This document shows positions 8,095 through 15,995 of a DNA stretch of 32,691 nt, piece by piece. Every line of letters starts with the position of its first letter. Positions within the stretch are counted from its first letter, which is position 1. The stretch covers positions 1-32,691 of the forward strand of contig NZ_NHTN01000024.1 in assembly GCF_002167005.1 (NCBI RefSeq), written 5' to 3'. The notes under the pieces were generated by a model. The model made no database searches. It was not told the DNA's origin and saw nothing but the letters and a program-made list of their open reading frames with translations. The DNA comes from Indiicoccus explosivorum. Its GTDB lineage: Bacteria; Bacillota; Bacilli; Bacillales_A; Planococcaceae. A program made the translations under genes and the position numbers.

Positions 8095-8604
8095 ATGGGG
8101 CTGTTCGATCGTTTATTCAAAGGAAAAGACAAAGGACCGCCAAAAGCTGAAAAACGGACGCTTCTCAATTTGCGCGTCGGGGATTTTGTAACATATGACT
8201 TGGCCGATTATGAAGTGACGGGCAAAATCCACTACAACGACAGCGGATATACGTGGGATGCTTATCAACTGACAGCATCCGGCCGGAAACTGTGGCTGAG
8301 CACGGAACTGGACGACGAATTTGAGGCCGGTATTTATGAGACCGTCCGGATTCCCGGCCTTGAACCGGGCGCTGCGCAAATCGAGTACGACGGCCGGACG
8401 TACCACTTGGAAGAACAGGGCCAGGCCCGGACATCAGGGGAAGGCAGCAGCCGGAATGTCCATGGGAAGACCGTATCGTACTATGATTACACGGATGAGT
8501 CGGGTGAGTACTTTTTATCCGTCGAAGTCTGGGGCGGAGACATGGAAGTGAGCCACGGACAGGAAGTCGAAGAATATGAATTCACTATTTTAGCTGGAAG
8601 CTGA
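8095..8604 (+). CDS. DUF4178 domain protein, first gene of the PspA cassette
   Basis: A soluble 169-residue protein rich in acidic and aromatic residues, with no signal peptide or membrane segment. The body from about residue 20 to 165 looks like the all-beta DUF4178 domain, whose biochemical role is unknown. The family is often encoded next to pspA or near spermidine-synthase-like genes. The ATG start has GAGGTGG at good spacing, and the pspA start follows 20 bases after the stop. A frame starting at 8009 overlaps it but has no comparable support. Cassette order suggests a partner or regulator of PspA. Confidence 0.85.
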   Translation: MGLFDRLFKGKDKGPPKAEKRTLLNLRVGDFVTYDLADYEVTGKIHYNDSGYTWDAYQLTASGRKLWLSTELDDEFEAGIYETVRIPGLEPGAAQIEYDGRTYHLEEQGQARTSGEGSSRNVHGKTVSYYDYTDESGEYFLSVEVWGGDMEVSHGQEVEEYEFTILAGS

Positions 8605-8624
8605 AATTAACAGGAGGCGGGAAC

Positions 8625-9296
8625 ATGTTCAGATTTTTTAAGCGGATGAAGACGTACGTCGGTTCGGAGCTCAACGCGGCGCTTGATAAGGCGGAAGATC
8701 CGGTCAAAATGCTCGACCAGTTCATGCGCGAGATGTCTGCGGATATCCGCGAAGCGGAAACGGCGGTCGCCAAACAGCTGGCGAACGAAAAAATGCTTCA
8801 GAAAAAGTACGAAGACGCGTCGGCCATGGCCGAAAAACGGCAGAGCCAGGCGGTCGAAGCGCTGGAAGCCGGCAACGACGACTTGGCGCGCCGGGCGCTT
8901 GAAGACAAACAGAACCACGCCAAACAGGCCGAGACGATGAAGCAGGCGTACGAACAGGCTTCCTCGGATGTGGCGGTCCTCCGCGAAAAGCTGGCGGAAA
9001 TGAAACGCGAGTATGAGGAGATGGAACTGAAGCAGGACTCTCTGAAAGCGCGGGCGGAATCAGCGAAGACCCGCACTAAGATCAACCGTTCGATGTCTTC
9101 TGTCGGCGGAGATGAATCCCGGCGCGGATTCGACCGGATGGAAGAAAAAGTGATGCGGTTCGAAGCGGAGGCTGACGTATCGGAAGAGATGCGCTCGGAC
9201 TCCCGGAGCATCGACGATGAACTGGCTTCATTGAAAAAAACGAGTGAAGTGGACGATGAACTGGCGGAACTGAAACGTAAGCTCGGCAAAGAATAA
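8625..9296 (+). CDS. pspA: PspA/IM30 family phage-shock protein
   Basis: A 223-residue ESCRT-III-related coiled-coil protein that binds stressed inner membranes and helps maintain their integrity. The N-terminus MFRFFKRMKTYVGSELNA forms the amphipathic helix, and EDPVKMLDQFMREM follows as in typical family members. The rest is heptad-rich up to about residue 150, ending in a charged tail with repeated DDELA(E/S)LK. The start is well defined by GGAGG seven bases before ATG. The second place in a five-gene cassette and the ECF promoter candidate upstream point to cell-envelope stress control. Confidence 0.94.
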   Translation: MFRFFKRMKTYVGSELNAALDKAEDPVKMLDQFMREMSADIREAETAVAKQLANEKMLQKKYEDASAMAEKRQSQAVEALEAGNDDLARRALEDKQNHAKQAETMKQAYEQASSDVAVLREKLAEMKREYEEMELKQDSLKARAESAKTRTKINRSMSSVGGDESRRGFDRMEEKVMRFEAEADVSEEMRSDSRSIDDELASLKKTSEVDDELAELKRKLGKE

Positions 9297-9302
9297 CGAA
9301 CC

Positions 9303-9336
9303 GCGGCCTGCTCCTCTGCGTCAGGCCGCCTTTGTT
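9303..9336 (+). terminator. Hairpin between pspA and the DUF4247 gene (attenuator or partial terminator)
   Basis: GCGGCCTG pairs with CAGGCCGC over 8 bp around an 11-base loop, followed by CTTTGTT. The short, interrupted U-tract and the position only 7 bases past pspA suggest partial termination or 3'-end protection, giving more PspA than downstream products. Confidence 0.55.
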
Positions 9337-9353
9337 CAGTTAGGGTGTTGTGT

Positions 9354-9905
9354 ATGGCAAAAAAAGGCTGGCTGTGCGTCCTGGCTGCCTTGACGGTGTT
9401 TCTTGCCGCCTGCGGCCTCATGGGCGCCGATGACTATATTGATCAGAACTACACGTTCGTCGATGCGATCCAGAACAATGCCGTCCAGAACGACCGGGCC
9501 TTGCTGTACCGTTCGGATCTCGGACTCCAAGAGACTGCCGAGGAGCTGATCGGTGTCGAAGAACCGGAACAGATCGGTGAGGCAACCGACGGCCGGCAAG
9601 TGCTTGTCTATGATGATGAATTCGTCATCCTGACGGAAGATCCGGAAAATCCAGGCGCGACGCTCGTTGAGGTGGCGGAAGATGAATTCGTCCGGAGGCA
9701 CTACCACCCCGGCTTCTTCACCGGCATGTTCGTCGGCTCGTTCCTCAACGACCGCCTCGGACGGGGCTGGGTGAGCACGCAGCAGAACCGGTGCGCACAG
9801 ACGGGCGGCTGCTATTCGGGAGGCGGTGCGTACGGCGCCTTTCCGGCAGGCACATTCGGTCGCGGGGCAGCGTTCCGCGGAGGCGGACCCGGAGAAGGAA
9901 AATAA
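9354..9905 (+). CDS. DUF4247 family lipoprotein
   Basis: A 183-residue protein with a lipoprotein signal (hydrophobic residues about 7-18, lipobox LAAC, Cys19), so it is probably anchored to the outer face of the membrane. The mature domain is acidic, and the C-terminal 45 residues are rich in glycine and arginine. DUF4247 has no known activity but is found between PspA and DUF350 genes in similar cassettes. The ATG at 9354 is chosen because TAGGGTG lies six bases upstream; in-frame GTG and TTG codons at 9345 and 9348 overlap that site. The DUF350 gene follows after 23 bases. Confidence 0.83.
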   Translation: MAKKGWLCVLAALTVFLAACGLMGADDYIDQNYTFVDAIQNNAVQNDRALLYRSDLGLQETAEELIGVEEPEQIGEATDGRQVLVYDDEFVILTEDPENPGATLVEVAEDEFVRRHYHPGFFTGMFVGSFLNDRLGRGWVSTQQNRCAQTGGCYSGGGAYGAFPAGTFGRGAAFRGGGPGEGK

Positions 9906-9928
9906 CTTAAGGCAAAGGGGATAATGCA

Positions 9929-10324
9929 GTGAATCCATTCTTACTGACGTTTCTGTATTTCGCGGCAGCCGTTGCTGTCATTGTAGTCGGCCTGTTCGTC
10001 TTCGAACTGATGACGAGAAAGTACAAGGACTGGGAAGAAGTCAAAAACCGCAACACGGCGGTCGCGCTGTCGATTGCCGGTAAAATCATCGGCACAAGCA
10101 TCATCATCGCGTTCGCGATTTTCCATAACGATACAATTTGGCAGACCGTTGTCTGGGGCCTGTACGGCCTGGCCCTTCAGCTGATCGCGTACTTGCTGTT
10201 CGAAGTGCTGACACCGCGCTTTTCGGTGGAGCAGCAGCTGAAAGAGAACAACACGGCGACGGGCATCATCGCATTCGCTGTATCCGTCGGTCTCGCTTTC
10301 GTCATCGGTGCTTCCATCACATAA
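9929..10324 (+). CDS. DUF350 (YjfL-type) membrane protein
   Basis: A 131-residue protein with four predicted hydrophobic segments (about residues 3-24, 44-68, 72-93 and 108-130) arranged as two similar halves, as in the DUF350/YjfL family. Its function is unknown. The family recurs beside PspA-like proteins and enzymes of polyamine or glutathionylspermidine chemistry. The start is a GTG with AAAGGGGAT upstream. The next gene begins 12 bases after the stop, so the two are probably translated from one message and may form a membrane complex. Confidence 0.88.
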   Translation: MNPFLLTFLYFAAAVAVIVVGLFVFELMTRKYKDWEEVKNRNTAVALSIAGKIIGTSIIIAFAIFHNDTIWQTVVWGLYGLALQLIAYLLFEVLTPRFSVEQQLKENNTATGIIAFAVSVGLAFVIGASIT

Positions 10325-10336
10325 GGCGGTGTTCGT

Positions 10337-11890
10337 ATGACCACACAGCAGGCAGTCCGGAAAAGCCGGGCCATTTACTACGCATCCGGAATCGTATCGA
10401 TTTGCGGAATCATTTTTGAAGTGCTGTTCGGCGCGCTCGGTTCCTATATCCTCGGCGATGGGGTGAAGCAGTACACACTGATCATTTCCCTGTTCCTGAC
10501 GGGAATGGGAATCGGCGCGTATATCAGCGAGAAAATGACGAAGAACTTGATCTTATCCTTTATTTGGATCGAATACGGGATCGGCCTGATCGGCGGATTT
10601 TCCGCGATGCTCCTGTTCGGTGTCACCGCTTATTTGCCGGACGGGACCGGCGCCCTGTTCCTCTACAGCGTGACCCTCCTCGTCGGCACGCTGACCGGTG
10701 TCGAACTGCCTGTCCTGATCCGCAAGGCGAATGAAATCGGCGTCTCCCTTCAGAAAAGCGCCGCAAAAGTGCTGTTTTTCGACTATGCAGGCGGTCTCAT
10801 CGGCGGCCTGCTGTTCCTGTTCCTGCTCCGTCCGTATTTCGGGCTCGTCAAGACCTCCTTCCTCGTCGCGCTCGTCAACGTGGCGGTCGCTTTATGGATC
10901 GTGTTCCATTTCCGCGCCGAATTGAAGCGGTTCCGGATCCACGCATCGTTCGGCTTCCTGTTCACCGCCCTCCTCGTATTGGGCGCTCTGTTCGGTGAAG
11001 AAGCGGCTTTCCACTTCGAGCAGAAGCTGTATCAGGATCCGATTATCCATTCGGAGCAGACGGCTTACCAGCAGATCGTCCTGACGAGGGAACAGGGGGA
11101 TACCCGGCTCTATCTCGACGGACAGCTCCAGTTCAGCTCGTCGGACGAGCACCGCTACCATGAAATCCTCGTCCATCCTGCCATGGCGGCTGCAACGCGC
11201 CATGACCGGGTTCTTGTCCTCGGCGGCGGTGACGGCCTGGCGGTCCGGGAACTGCTGAAGTACGAGGATATCGGACGCATCACGCTCGTCGATCTGGATC
11301 CGGCAATGACTGAACTGGCACAGGAACACCATCTGCTGACCGAACTGAACGGCGGGGCACTGGATGATCCGCGGGTGACAATCGTGAACGAAGACGCTTT
11401 CCGGTTTCTTGAGGATGCTGAAGGGTTCTATGATGTCATCATCGCCGATCTGCCGGATCCGAACAATGAATCGCTGAATAAATTGTATACACAGGAGTTT
11501 TATTCGCTCGCACGGAACCGCCTTCAGCCGGATGGCGCCATGATGGTCCAGGCGACGAGTCCGGTGTTCGCTCCGCGGGTCTATTGGACAATCGATGAGA
11601 CGATCGAAGCCGCCGGCCTGGAGACAGTGAACCTGCATGCCGATATCCCGAGTTTCGGCGGCTGGGGGTTTGTGCTCGCTTCCCGTCAGCCCATTGCGCT
11701 GGCGGAGCTGGATCTGATCGGTGAAACCCGCTACTTGACGGAAGAGCTGTTGCCGGCTCTGAGTGCCTTCGGCAAGGATGAGGACCGGGAGATCACGGAC
11801 GGCAGCGGCAAAGCTGTCGCCCTCGAGCCGAATACGCTGATCCGGCCCAACCTGATCGAACTTTATGAGAAATCCTGGCGATACTACTGA
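10337..11890 (+). CDS. Membrane-anchored polyamine aminopropyltransferase (SpeE-like)
   Basis: A 517-residue fusion. Residues 10 to about 220 contain roughly seven membrane segments. From about residue 235 a spermidine-synthase-type methyltransferase fold follows. The SpeE hallmarks are present: YQ near 244, LYLDGQLQFSSSDEHRYHE near 258, VLGGGDG near 294 and the VDLDP acidic loop. The usual catalytic DSxD element reads DLPDP (near 373), as in other membrane-fused members. Classical SpeE moves an aminopropyl group from decarboxylated S-adenosylmethionine to putrescine; for this subfamily both substrate and site are unproven. The ATG has AAGGCGG upstream. It is the last gene of the cassette and ends at a strong terminator. 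Confidence 0.88.
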   Translation: MTTQQAVRKSRAIYYASGIVSICGIIFEVLFGALGSYILGDGVKQYTLIISLFLTGMGIGAYISEKMTKNLILSFIWIEYGIGLIGGFSAMLLFGVTAYLPDGTGALFLYSVTLLVGTLTGVELPVLIRKANEIGVSLQKSAAKVLFFDYAGGLIGGLLFLFLLRPYFGLVKTSFLVALVNVAVALWIVFHFRAELKRFRIHASFGFLFTALLVLGALFGEEAAFHFEQKLYQDPIIHSEQTAYQQIVLTREQGDTRLYLDGQLQFSSSDEHRYHEILVHPAMAAATRHDRVLVLGGGDGLAVRELLKYEDIGRITLVDLDPAMTELAQEHHLLTELNGGALDDPRVTIVNEDAFRFLEDAEGFYDVIIADLPDPNNESLNKLYTQEFYSLARNRLQPDGAMMVQATSPVFAPRVYWTIDETIEAAGLETVNLHADIPSFGGWGFVLASRQPIALAELDLIGETRYLTEELLPALSAFGKDEDREITDGSGKAVALEPNTLIRPNLIELYEKSWRYY

Positions 11891-11897
11891 TCAAACG

Positions 11898-11946
11898 AAA
11901 AAAGCTGTCCGGAAGTCGGATTATGACTTCCGGACAGCTTTTTCTG
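11898..11946. terminator. Bidirectional terminator between the speE-like gene and terC
   Basis: A nearly perfect stem (AAAGCTGTCCGGAAGTC with its complement, 7-base loop) is flanked by A and T runs on both sides. It serves the converging speE-like gene (+) and terC copy (-). Confidence 0.9.
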
Positions 11947-11962
11947 TTTTCATTGATAAGGG

Positions 11963-12733
11963 TTAAGAAACGTTCCCCTCTGTCTTTTTGCCGGAGCCGA
12001 ACCAGCCCAGCAATGCGATACCGACGAGTACACCATAGAATGTGAGCGTCCACGGTGTGCTGTGCGGGAATTCGTGGGGCAGGATGCCGATTTCCTCATG
12101 GGAAAGCGTGATGACCCCGAGTTTGACGCCGACCCAGGCAACGATCGCATACGCCGTCGTTTCGAGAGCGGGCCGCTGATCCAGCAGTTTGACGAACCAT
12201 GTCGCCGCGAACTTGATGAGGATGAGGCCTGAGACGCCGCCGAGCACCACGATCAGGAATTTCCCGCCGTCCATGCCGCCGAAATCGCCGAGCGGTGAAT
12301 CCGGCAGGCCGAGTGCCAGCGCGACCGCCGCTAGAATCGAGTCGATGGCGAATGCGAGATCCGCCAGACCGATTTTTCCGACGGTCGGCCAAAACCCTTT
12401 GCCTCTGGACTCCTCTTCGATTTCTTCATCGATGTTTTCATTCTCTTTACCGAACCGGGCCTGGATGATGTGCTTCAGTCCGAGGTACAGCAGGTAAGCC
12501 GCACCGATCGCCTGCACCTGCCAGATATTCGCGATGAATGAAATCGCGAAAAGTGCCGCAAATCGGAAAACGAACGCCATGATCAGCCCATAGTTGATCG
12601 CCTTCCGCTTCTGATCTTCGGGCAAGTGTTTCGCAATGACCGCCAGCACGAGCGCATTATCCGCGGACAACAGTCCCTCGAGACCGATCAATATCAACAG
12701 CGTCCAGCCGTATTCCAGCCAAATTGACTCCAA
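11963..12733 (-). CDS. TerC family membrane protein (tandem copy A)
   Basis: A 256-residue TerC/YkoY-like polytopic membrane protein with the acidic signatures SADNALVLAV and AFAIDSILAA. The likely start is a TTG (MESIWLEYGW) with AAGGAG eight bases upstream; the longer frame to 12829 lacks a ribosome site and diverges from its sister. It is roughly 85-90% identical in protein to copy B next door by eye, a recent tandem duplication. It is less like the riboswitch-controlled copy at 1555-2343, having a longer acidic linker (ENENIDEEIEEE) between two halves. No yybP-ykoY element precedes it, so its control differs. A metal-related role follows from the family only. Confidence 0.88.
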   Translation of the reverse strand: MESIWLEYGWTLLILIGLEGLLSADNALVLAVIAKHLPEDQKRKAINYGLIMAFVFRFAALFAISFIANIWQVQAIGAAYLLYLGLKHIIQARFGKENENIDEEIEEESRGKGFWPTVGKIGLADLAFAIDSILAAVALALGLPDSPLGDFGGMDGGKFLIVVLGGVSGLILIKFAATWFVKLLDQRPALETTAYAIVAWVGVKLGVITLSHEEIGILPHEFPHSTPWTLTFYGVLVGIALLGWFGSGKKTEGNVS

Positions 12734-12904
12734 CCCTATCGCTCCTTCCAAATAAATAAACCCATTGCTCCGCCGGCTAGCTGCAGTGAAAAAGAGCCAG
12801 GAATCTGCCTCTCCGCCGGAGAACCGCATCTGTTTTGTACAACCACTCCATTTTACACCTGTCCGCCGTGTTTGAAAACTGTTTGCATTGGAACGAATGC
12901 CACT

Positions 12905-12946
12905 TGAAAAGGCAGGAAGAGGAATCTGTCCCCTCTTCCCGCCTGC
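12905..12946 (-). terminator. Terminator candidate after terC copy B
   Basis: On the minus strand GGAAGAGG pairs with CCTCTTCC, with an outer GCAGG/CCTGC pair across a small bulge, then CTTTTC. It lies 34 bases past the stop of copy B. Confidence 0.6.
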
Positions 12947-12979
12947 TTTAGTCCATTTTTCCGGTTTGCGCGAAAACTG

Positions 12980-13753
12980 TCAGTCTTCCAGGTTCCGCGC
13001 GCTTTTATTGCCGGGCGCAAACCAGCCGAGCAGCGCAATCGCCACGAGGACACCATAGAAAATCAGTGTCCATACAGTACTGTGCGGAAAATCGTGCGGC
13101 AGGACGTGAATGTCCTCATGCGCGAGCGTGATGACCGCCAGTTTGACACCGACCCATGCCACAATCGCATAAGCGGTCGTCTCCAGTGCCGGCCGCTGAT
13201 CCAGCAGTTTGACGAACCACGTGGCCGCATATTTGATCAGAATCAGACCCGCGATACCGCCGAGAACCACGACGATGAACTGCCCTGCGTCCATGCCGCC
13301 GAAATCGCCGAGCGGTGAATCCGGCAGGCCGAGTGCCAGCGCGACCGCCGCAAGGATCGAGTCGATGGCGAACGCGAGATCCGCCAGTGCGATTTTTCCG
13401 ACGGTCGGCCAGAAGCCCTTGCCGGCCGATTCCTCTTCGATCTCTTCGTCAATGTTTTCGTTCTCTTTACCGAACCGCGCCTGAATGACATGCTTCAGCC
13501 CGAGATACAGCAGATACGCTGCCCCGATCGCCTGCACCTGCCAGACGTTCGCGATGAATGAAATTGCGAAAAGCGCCGCAAACCGGAAAACGAACGCCAT
13601 GATGATCCCATAGTTGATAGCTTTCTTTTTCTGATCCTCGGGCAAATGCTTTGCAATGACCGCCAGTACGAGCGCGTTATCCGCGGACAGCAAGCCTTCC
13701 AGCCCAATCAGAATCAGCAGCGTCCATCCATATTCCAGCCAAATTGACTCCAC
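12980..13753 (-). CDS. TerC family membrane protein (tandem copy B)
   Basis: A 257-residue paralog of copy A with the same acidic membrane signatures and the same IDEEIEEES linker. The likely start is GTG (MESIWLEYGW) with AGGAGGAG six bases upstream; the upstream extension to 13813 would encode a hydrophilic stretch unlike any relative. Differences from copy A cluster at the C-terminus (SARNLED versus TEGNVS) and around residues 140-160. About 245 bases and a terminator candidate separate the copies, so they are probably expressed separately. The same reading frame and the codon-level similarity show duplication within this lineage. Confidence 0.88.
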   Translation of the reverse strand: MESIWLEYGWTLLILIGLEGLLSADNALVLAVIAKHLPEDQKKKAINYGIIMAFVFRFAALFAISFIANVWQVQAIGAAYLLYLGLKHVIQARFGKENENIDEEIEEESAGKGFWPTVGKIALADLAFAIDSILAAVALALGLPDSPLGDFGGMDAGQFIVVVLGGIAGLILIKYAATWFVKLLDQRPALETTAYAIVAWVGVKLAVITLAHEDIHVLPHDFPHSTVWTLIFYGVLVAIALLGWFAPGNKSARNLED

Positions 13754-13778
13754 GTCGCTCCTCCTCTCATGCAGACCA

Positions 13779-13810
13779 TAAAAAAAGAGCCGATCGCTGG
13801 TCTCTTTTTT
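13779..13810. terminator. AT-rich terminator candidate upstream of terC copy B
   Basis: AAAAAAGAG and CTCTTTTTT flank a 12-base centre. The stem is AT-rich, but the T-run follows directly on either strand. It lies just before the terC copy B ribosome site, so it would be a backup terminator for the kinase transcript. Confidence 0.4.
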
Positions 13811-13875
13811 CATGATCCGCTTCGTTCTGGTTTTTGCGCTTCCTTATGGAAGTTCCATACCCTTCGCGGCGGACC

Positions 13876-13925
13876 GGAAAACACAGAAGAGGCGGCATCT
13901 CTCCATTTCCGGAGACAGTGCCGCC
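13876..13925 (-). terminator. Terminator of the orphan histidine kinase gene
   Basis: On the minus strand GGCGGCA pairs with TGCCGCC, with an inner TCTCC/GGAGA stem, followed by TCTTCTGTGTTTTCC. It lies 25 bases after the kinase stop. The U-tract is interrupted. Confidence 0.6.
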
Positions 13926-13949
13926 AAGGGAACCGGAACAATCAAGGAT

Positions 13950-15995
13950 TCAGCAGGGGAATCTGGTCAGAAAAGCCGTCCCGCCCGGCCCGGTCTGGAT
14001 TTCAATTTTTGCATGATGACGGGCCGCGATGGCGTAGCAAATGCCAAGACCCAGACCTGTCCCTTCATCCTTCGTCGTGTAAAACGGCGTCCCCAGTTTT
14101 TCCAGCACCTCCGGGCGGATCCCTTCTCCTTCGTCCTGGACCGCCAAGACGGCGCAGCCGTCACCATCCATGTACGTGCTGATCGTCAATTCCTGTCCCG
14201 GCTGCATCGCTTCAAGGCCATTGCGGTACAGGTTTACAATCAGCTGCCGGATCTCTGTCCGGTTCAGCAGCAGTTCCGGAATATCGTTCGTGTTGAAGCG
14301 GATCTGCTTATTCTGGTTCAGCGTATCGATCTTTATGAGAGGCGCGATATCCTGGAGGATTTTGTTCAAGTCGAGCATTTCCAGTCGGGATGTTTTCGTA
14401 TTCCCGACGGAAAGAAATTCCGTAATGATGGAATTCGCGCGGTCGAGTTCCTCGATCATCAGGCCGAAATGCTGATGATGCTCTTTAAGGTCCTCCTGCT
14501 TTTTCAGCAGCTGCAGGAATCCCCTGACGGTGGTCATCGGATTCCTGATCTCATGACTGATGCCGGCAGCCATCTGGCCGATCAGATTCAGGTTCGACAG
14601 CCTTCTCAATTCCTTTTCATACTTTTTCTTTTCAAAGATATTTTTGAAGAGGCAGCAGATACCTTCGTCGTATGGGTACGCAATCACCTCAAACCAATGA
14701 TCGTCGGTAACGGAAGGGATTTCAAAATTCACGGATACCCTTTCGGACATCGCGCGGTGAAATTCCCTGTATATGATCGAGTTCACACTTTCGGGAAATA
14801 CTTCCCAGACATTCTTTCCTAACACGTCCTCGCGCGTGATGCCGTCGGGCAAGTACTGATGCCGGTTGATATATGTGAACTCCCATTCCTCATTCAGCGT
14901 GAAGAAGCCGTCTGTGATACTTTCAATGACACTCGTGACCCTTTCATTCGCTGCCGCCAGTTCACTGGTCCGCTGTTCCACCCTGCTCTCCAGCTGATCC
15001 ATGTAAGACAGATTCGAAAGGACCGGAGCGGTGGCATCGGCGATCGAAGTGGCCAGCCGGATTTGGGACTTGCCGAAGTGACGGACCGCGGTTTCATTGC
15101 CGGCAGCTGTCAGGACGCCCAAAACTTCACCTGTGGAGACGAGCGGAATCATCAGCATGCCGGCTTCTTCGTTATCCGGTAAAGCGGCCGTCTGCCGGGT
15201 GTCGGCGACATGTCGGATCATCGTTGCGTAGTCTTCTTTCCCCGCTTCCGCCAATGCCTTATCCCAGTCCTGCTCTGTCCAGTCGGCTCCGCTGTCCCGC
15301 CTGCTGGATGTCACCGCCTGTTTTTCAGGAGATCCGAGGAGATGGACAGAGATGTTGCGGCTGTCCAAGACTTTTTTCAAGTAGAAAAAGCACTTGTCCA
15401 AGCTTTCCTGTACCGATGAACACATCGACAGATCACGTGTCACGTCCAGCAGTAATTGCTTTTCAGCGAGCAGATCCTCTTTCTGCTTCAAATTGGATGC
15501 GTTCCGGATTGCAACAGCCGCCATATTCACGTACGCTTCCACGCTTTGGATTTCCGATTCCGTCAAGTGCATCGGAGAACCGTAATCGAACAAAAAGACA
15601 AGGCCGAACAGTTCCTGTTCAAAGGAAATCGGCAGTCCCAGAAGGGATTTAATCTGAAACGCTTCTACAGAACGGGGATCCGGTCTGCTGTCCTTCGAGG
15701 TGTCCGGAATGTAAATCGTTTTTTGGGTCTCGATCACTTCTTTCGCCAGCAGATCGATCTCCGGGTCGATGATCTGTGACTCCAGTGTCATTCCGGTCAT
15801 CATTTCCGGTTTTCCCGCAAACCCTCTGAATGTCCCGTCTTCATGCGGCAGAAAAATCCCGACGGAATTGCATGTCACAATTTCCTCGGATATCGCCTGC
15901 GTGACATGCTGCAGAACTTCTCGCAGCTCCAGTTTGGTGTTGATGATTTCCGTGATATTCGCCAGCCTCGAATATCTTGTCTGTTCCCTCATCAT
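13950..15995 (-). CDS. Orphan sensor histidine kinase (GAF-GAF-PAS-HisKA-HATPase)
   Basis: A 681-residue soluble kinase without membrane segments. A first GAF domain covers about residues 10-165, a second about 180-330, and a PAS domain about 350-455. The phospho-acceptor box GISHEIRNPMTTVRG follows (His481), then the ATP-binding domain with NLYRNGLEA (N box), DEGEGIRPEV (G1) and GTGLGLGIC (G2). The H-box wording resembles the sporulation-type kinases of Bacillus. No response regulator gene is adjacent, so it probably feeds a phosphorelay elsewhere. The ATG has TAGGGG upstream; a second ATG follows immediately. Ligands of the GAF domains cannot be told from sequence. Confidence 0.9.
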   Translation of the reverse strand: MMREQTRYSRLANITEIINTKLELREVLQHVTQAISEEIVTCNSVGIFLPHEDGTFRGFAGKPEMMTGMTLESQIIDPEIDLLAKEVIETQKTIYIPDTSKDSRPDPRSVEAFQIKSLLGLPISFEQELFGLVFLFDYGSPMHLTESEIQSVEAYVNMAAVAIRNASNLKQKEDLLAEKQLLLDVTRDLSMCSSVQESLDKCFFYLKKVLDSRNISVHLLGSPEKQAVTSSRRDSGADWTEQDWDKALAEAGKEDYATMIRHVADTRQTAALPDNEEAGMLMIPLVSTGEVLGVLTAAGNETAVRHFGKSQIRLATSIADATAPVLSNLSYMDQLESRVEQRTSELAAANERVTSVIESITDGFFTLNEEWEFTYINRHQYLPDGITREDVLGKNVWEVFPESVNSIIYREFHRAMSERVSVNFEIPSVTDDHWFEVIAYPYDEGICCLFKNIFEKKKYEKELRRLSNLNLIGQMAAGISHEIRNPMTTVRGFLQLLKKQEDLKEHHQHFGLMIEELDRANSIITEFLSVGNTKTSRLEMLDLNKILQDIAPLIKIDTLNQNKQIRFNTNDIPELLLNRTEIRQLIVNLYRNGLEAMQPGQELTISTYMDGDGCAVLAVQDEGEGIRPEVLEKLGTPFYTTKDEGTGLGLGICYAIAARHHAKIEIQTGPGGTAFLTRFPC

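Noticed and set aside
8009-8191. 60-codon frame before and over the DUF4178 start
   Set aside because: Overlaps the supported gene in another frame and has no family features.
12734-12829. N-terminal extension of terC copy A
   Set aside because: No ribosome site, unrelated to the sister copy; a TTG with AAGGAG further in gives a start shared with copy B.
13812-14822. Plus-strand open frame of 336 codons over the kinase gene
   Set aside because: Antisense to the HATPase and HisKA region of a clear kinase; no start signals.
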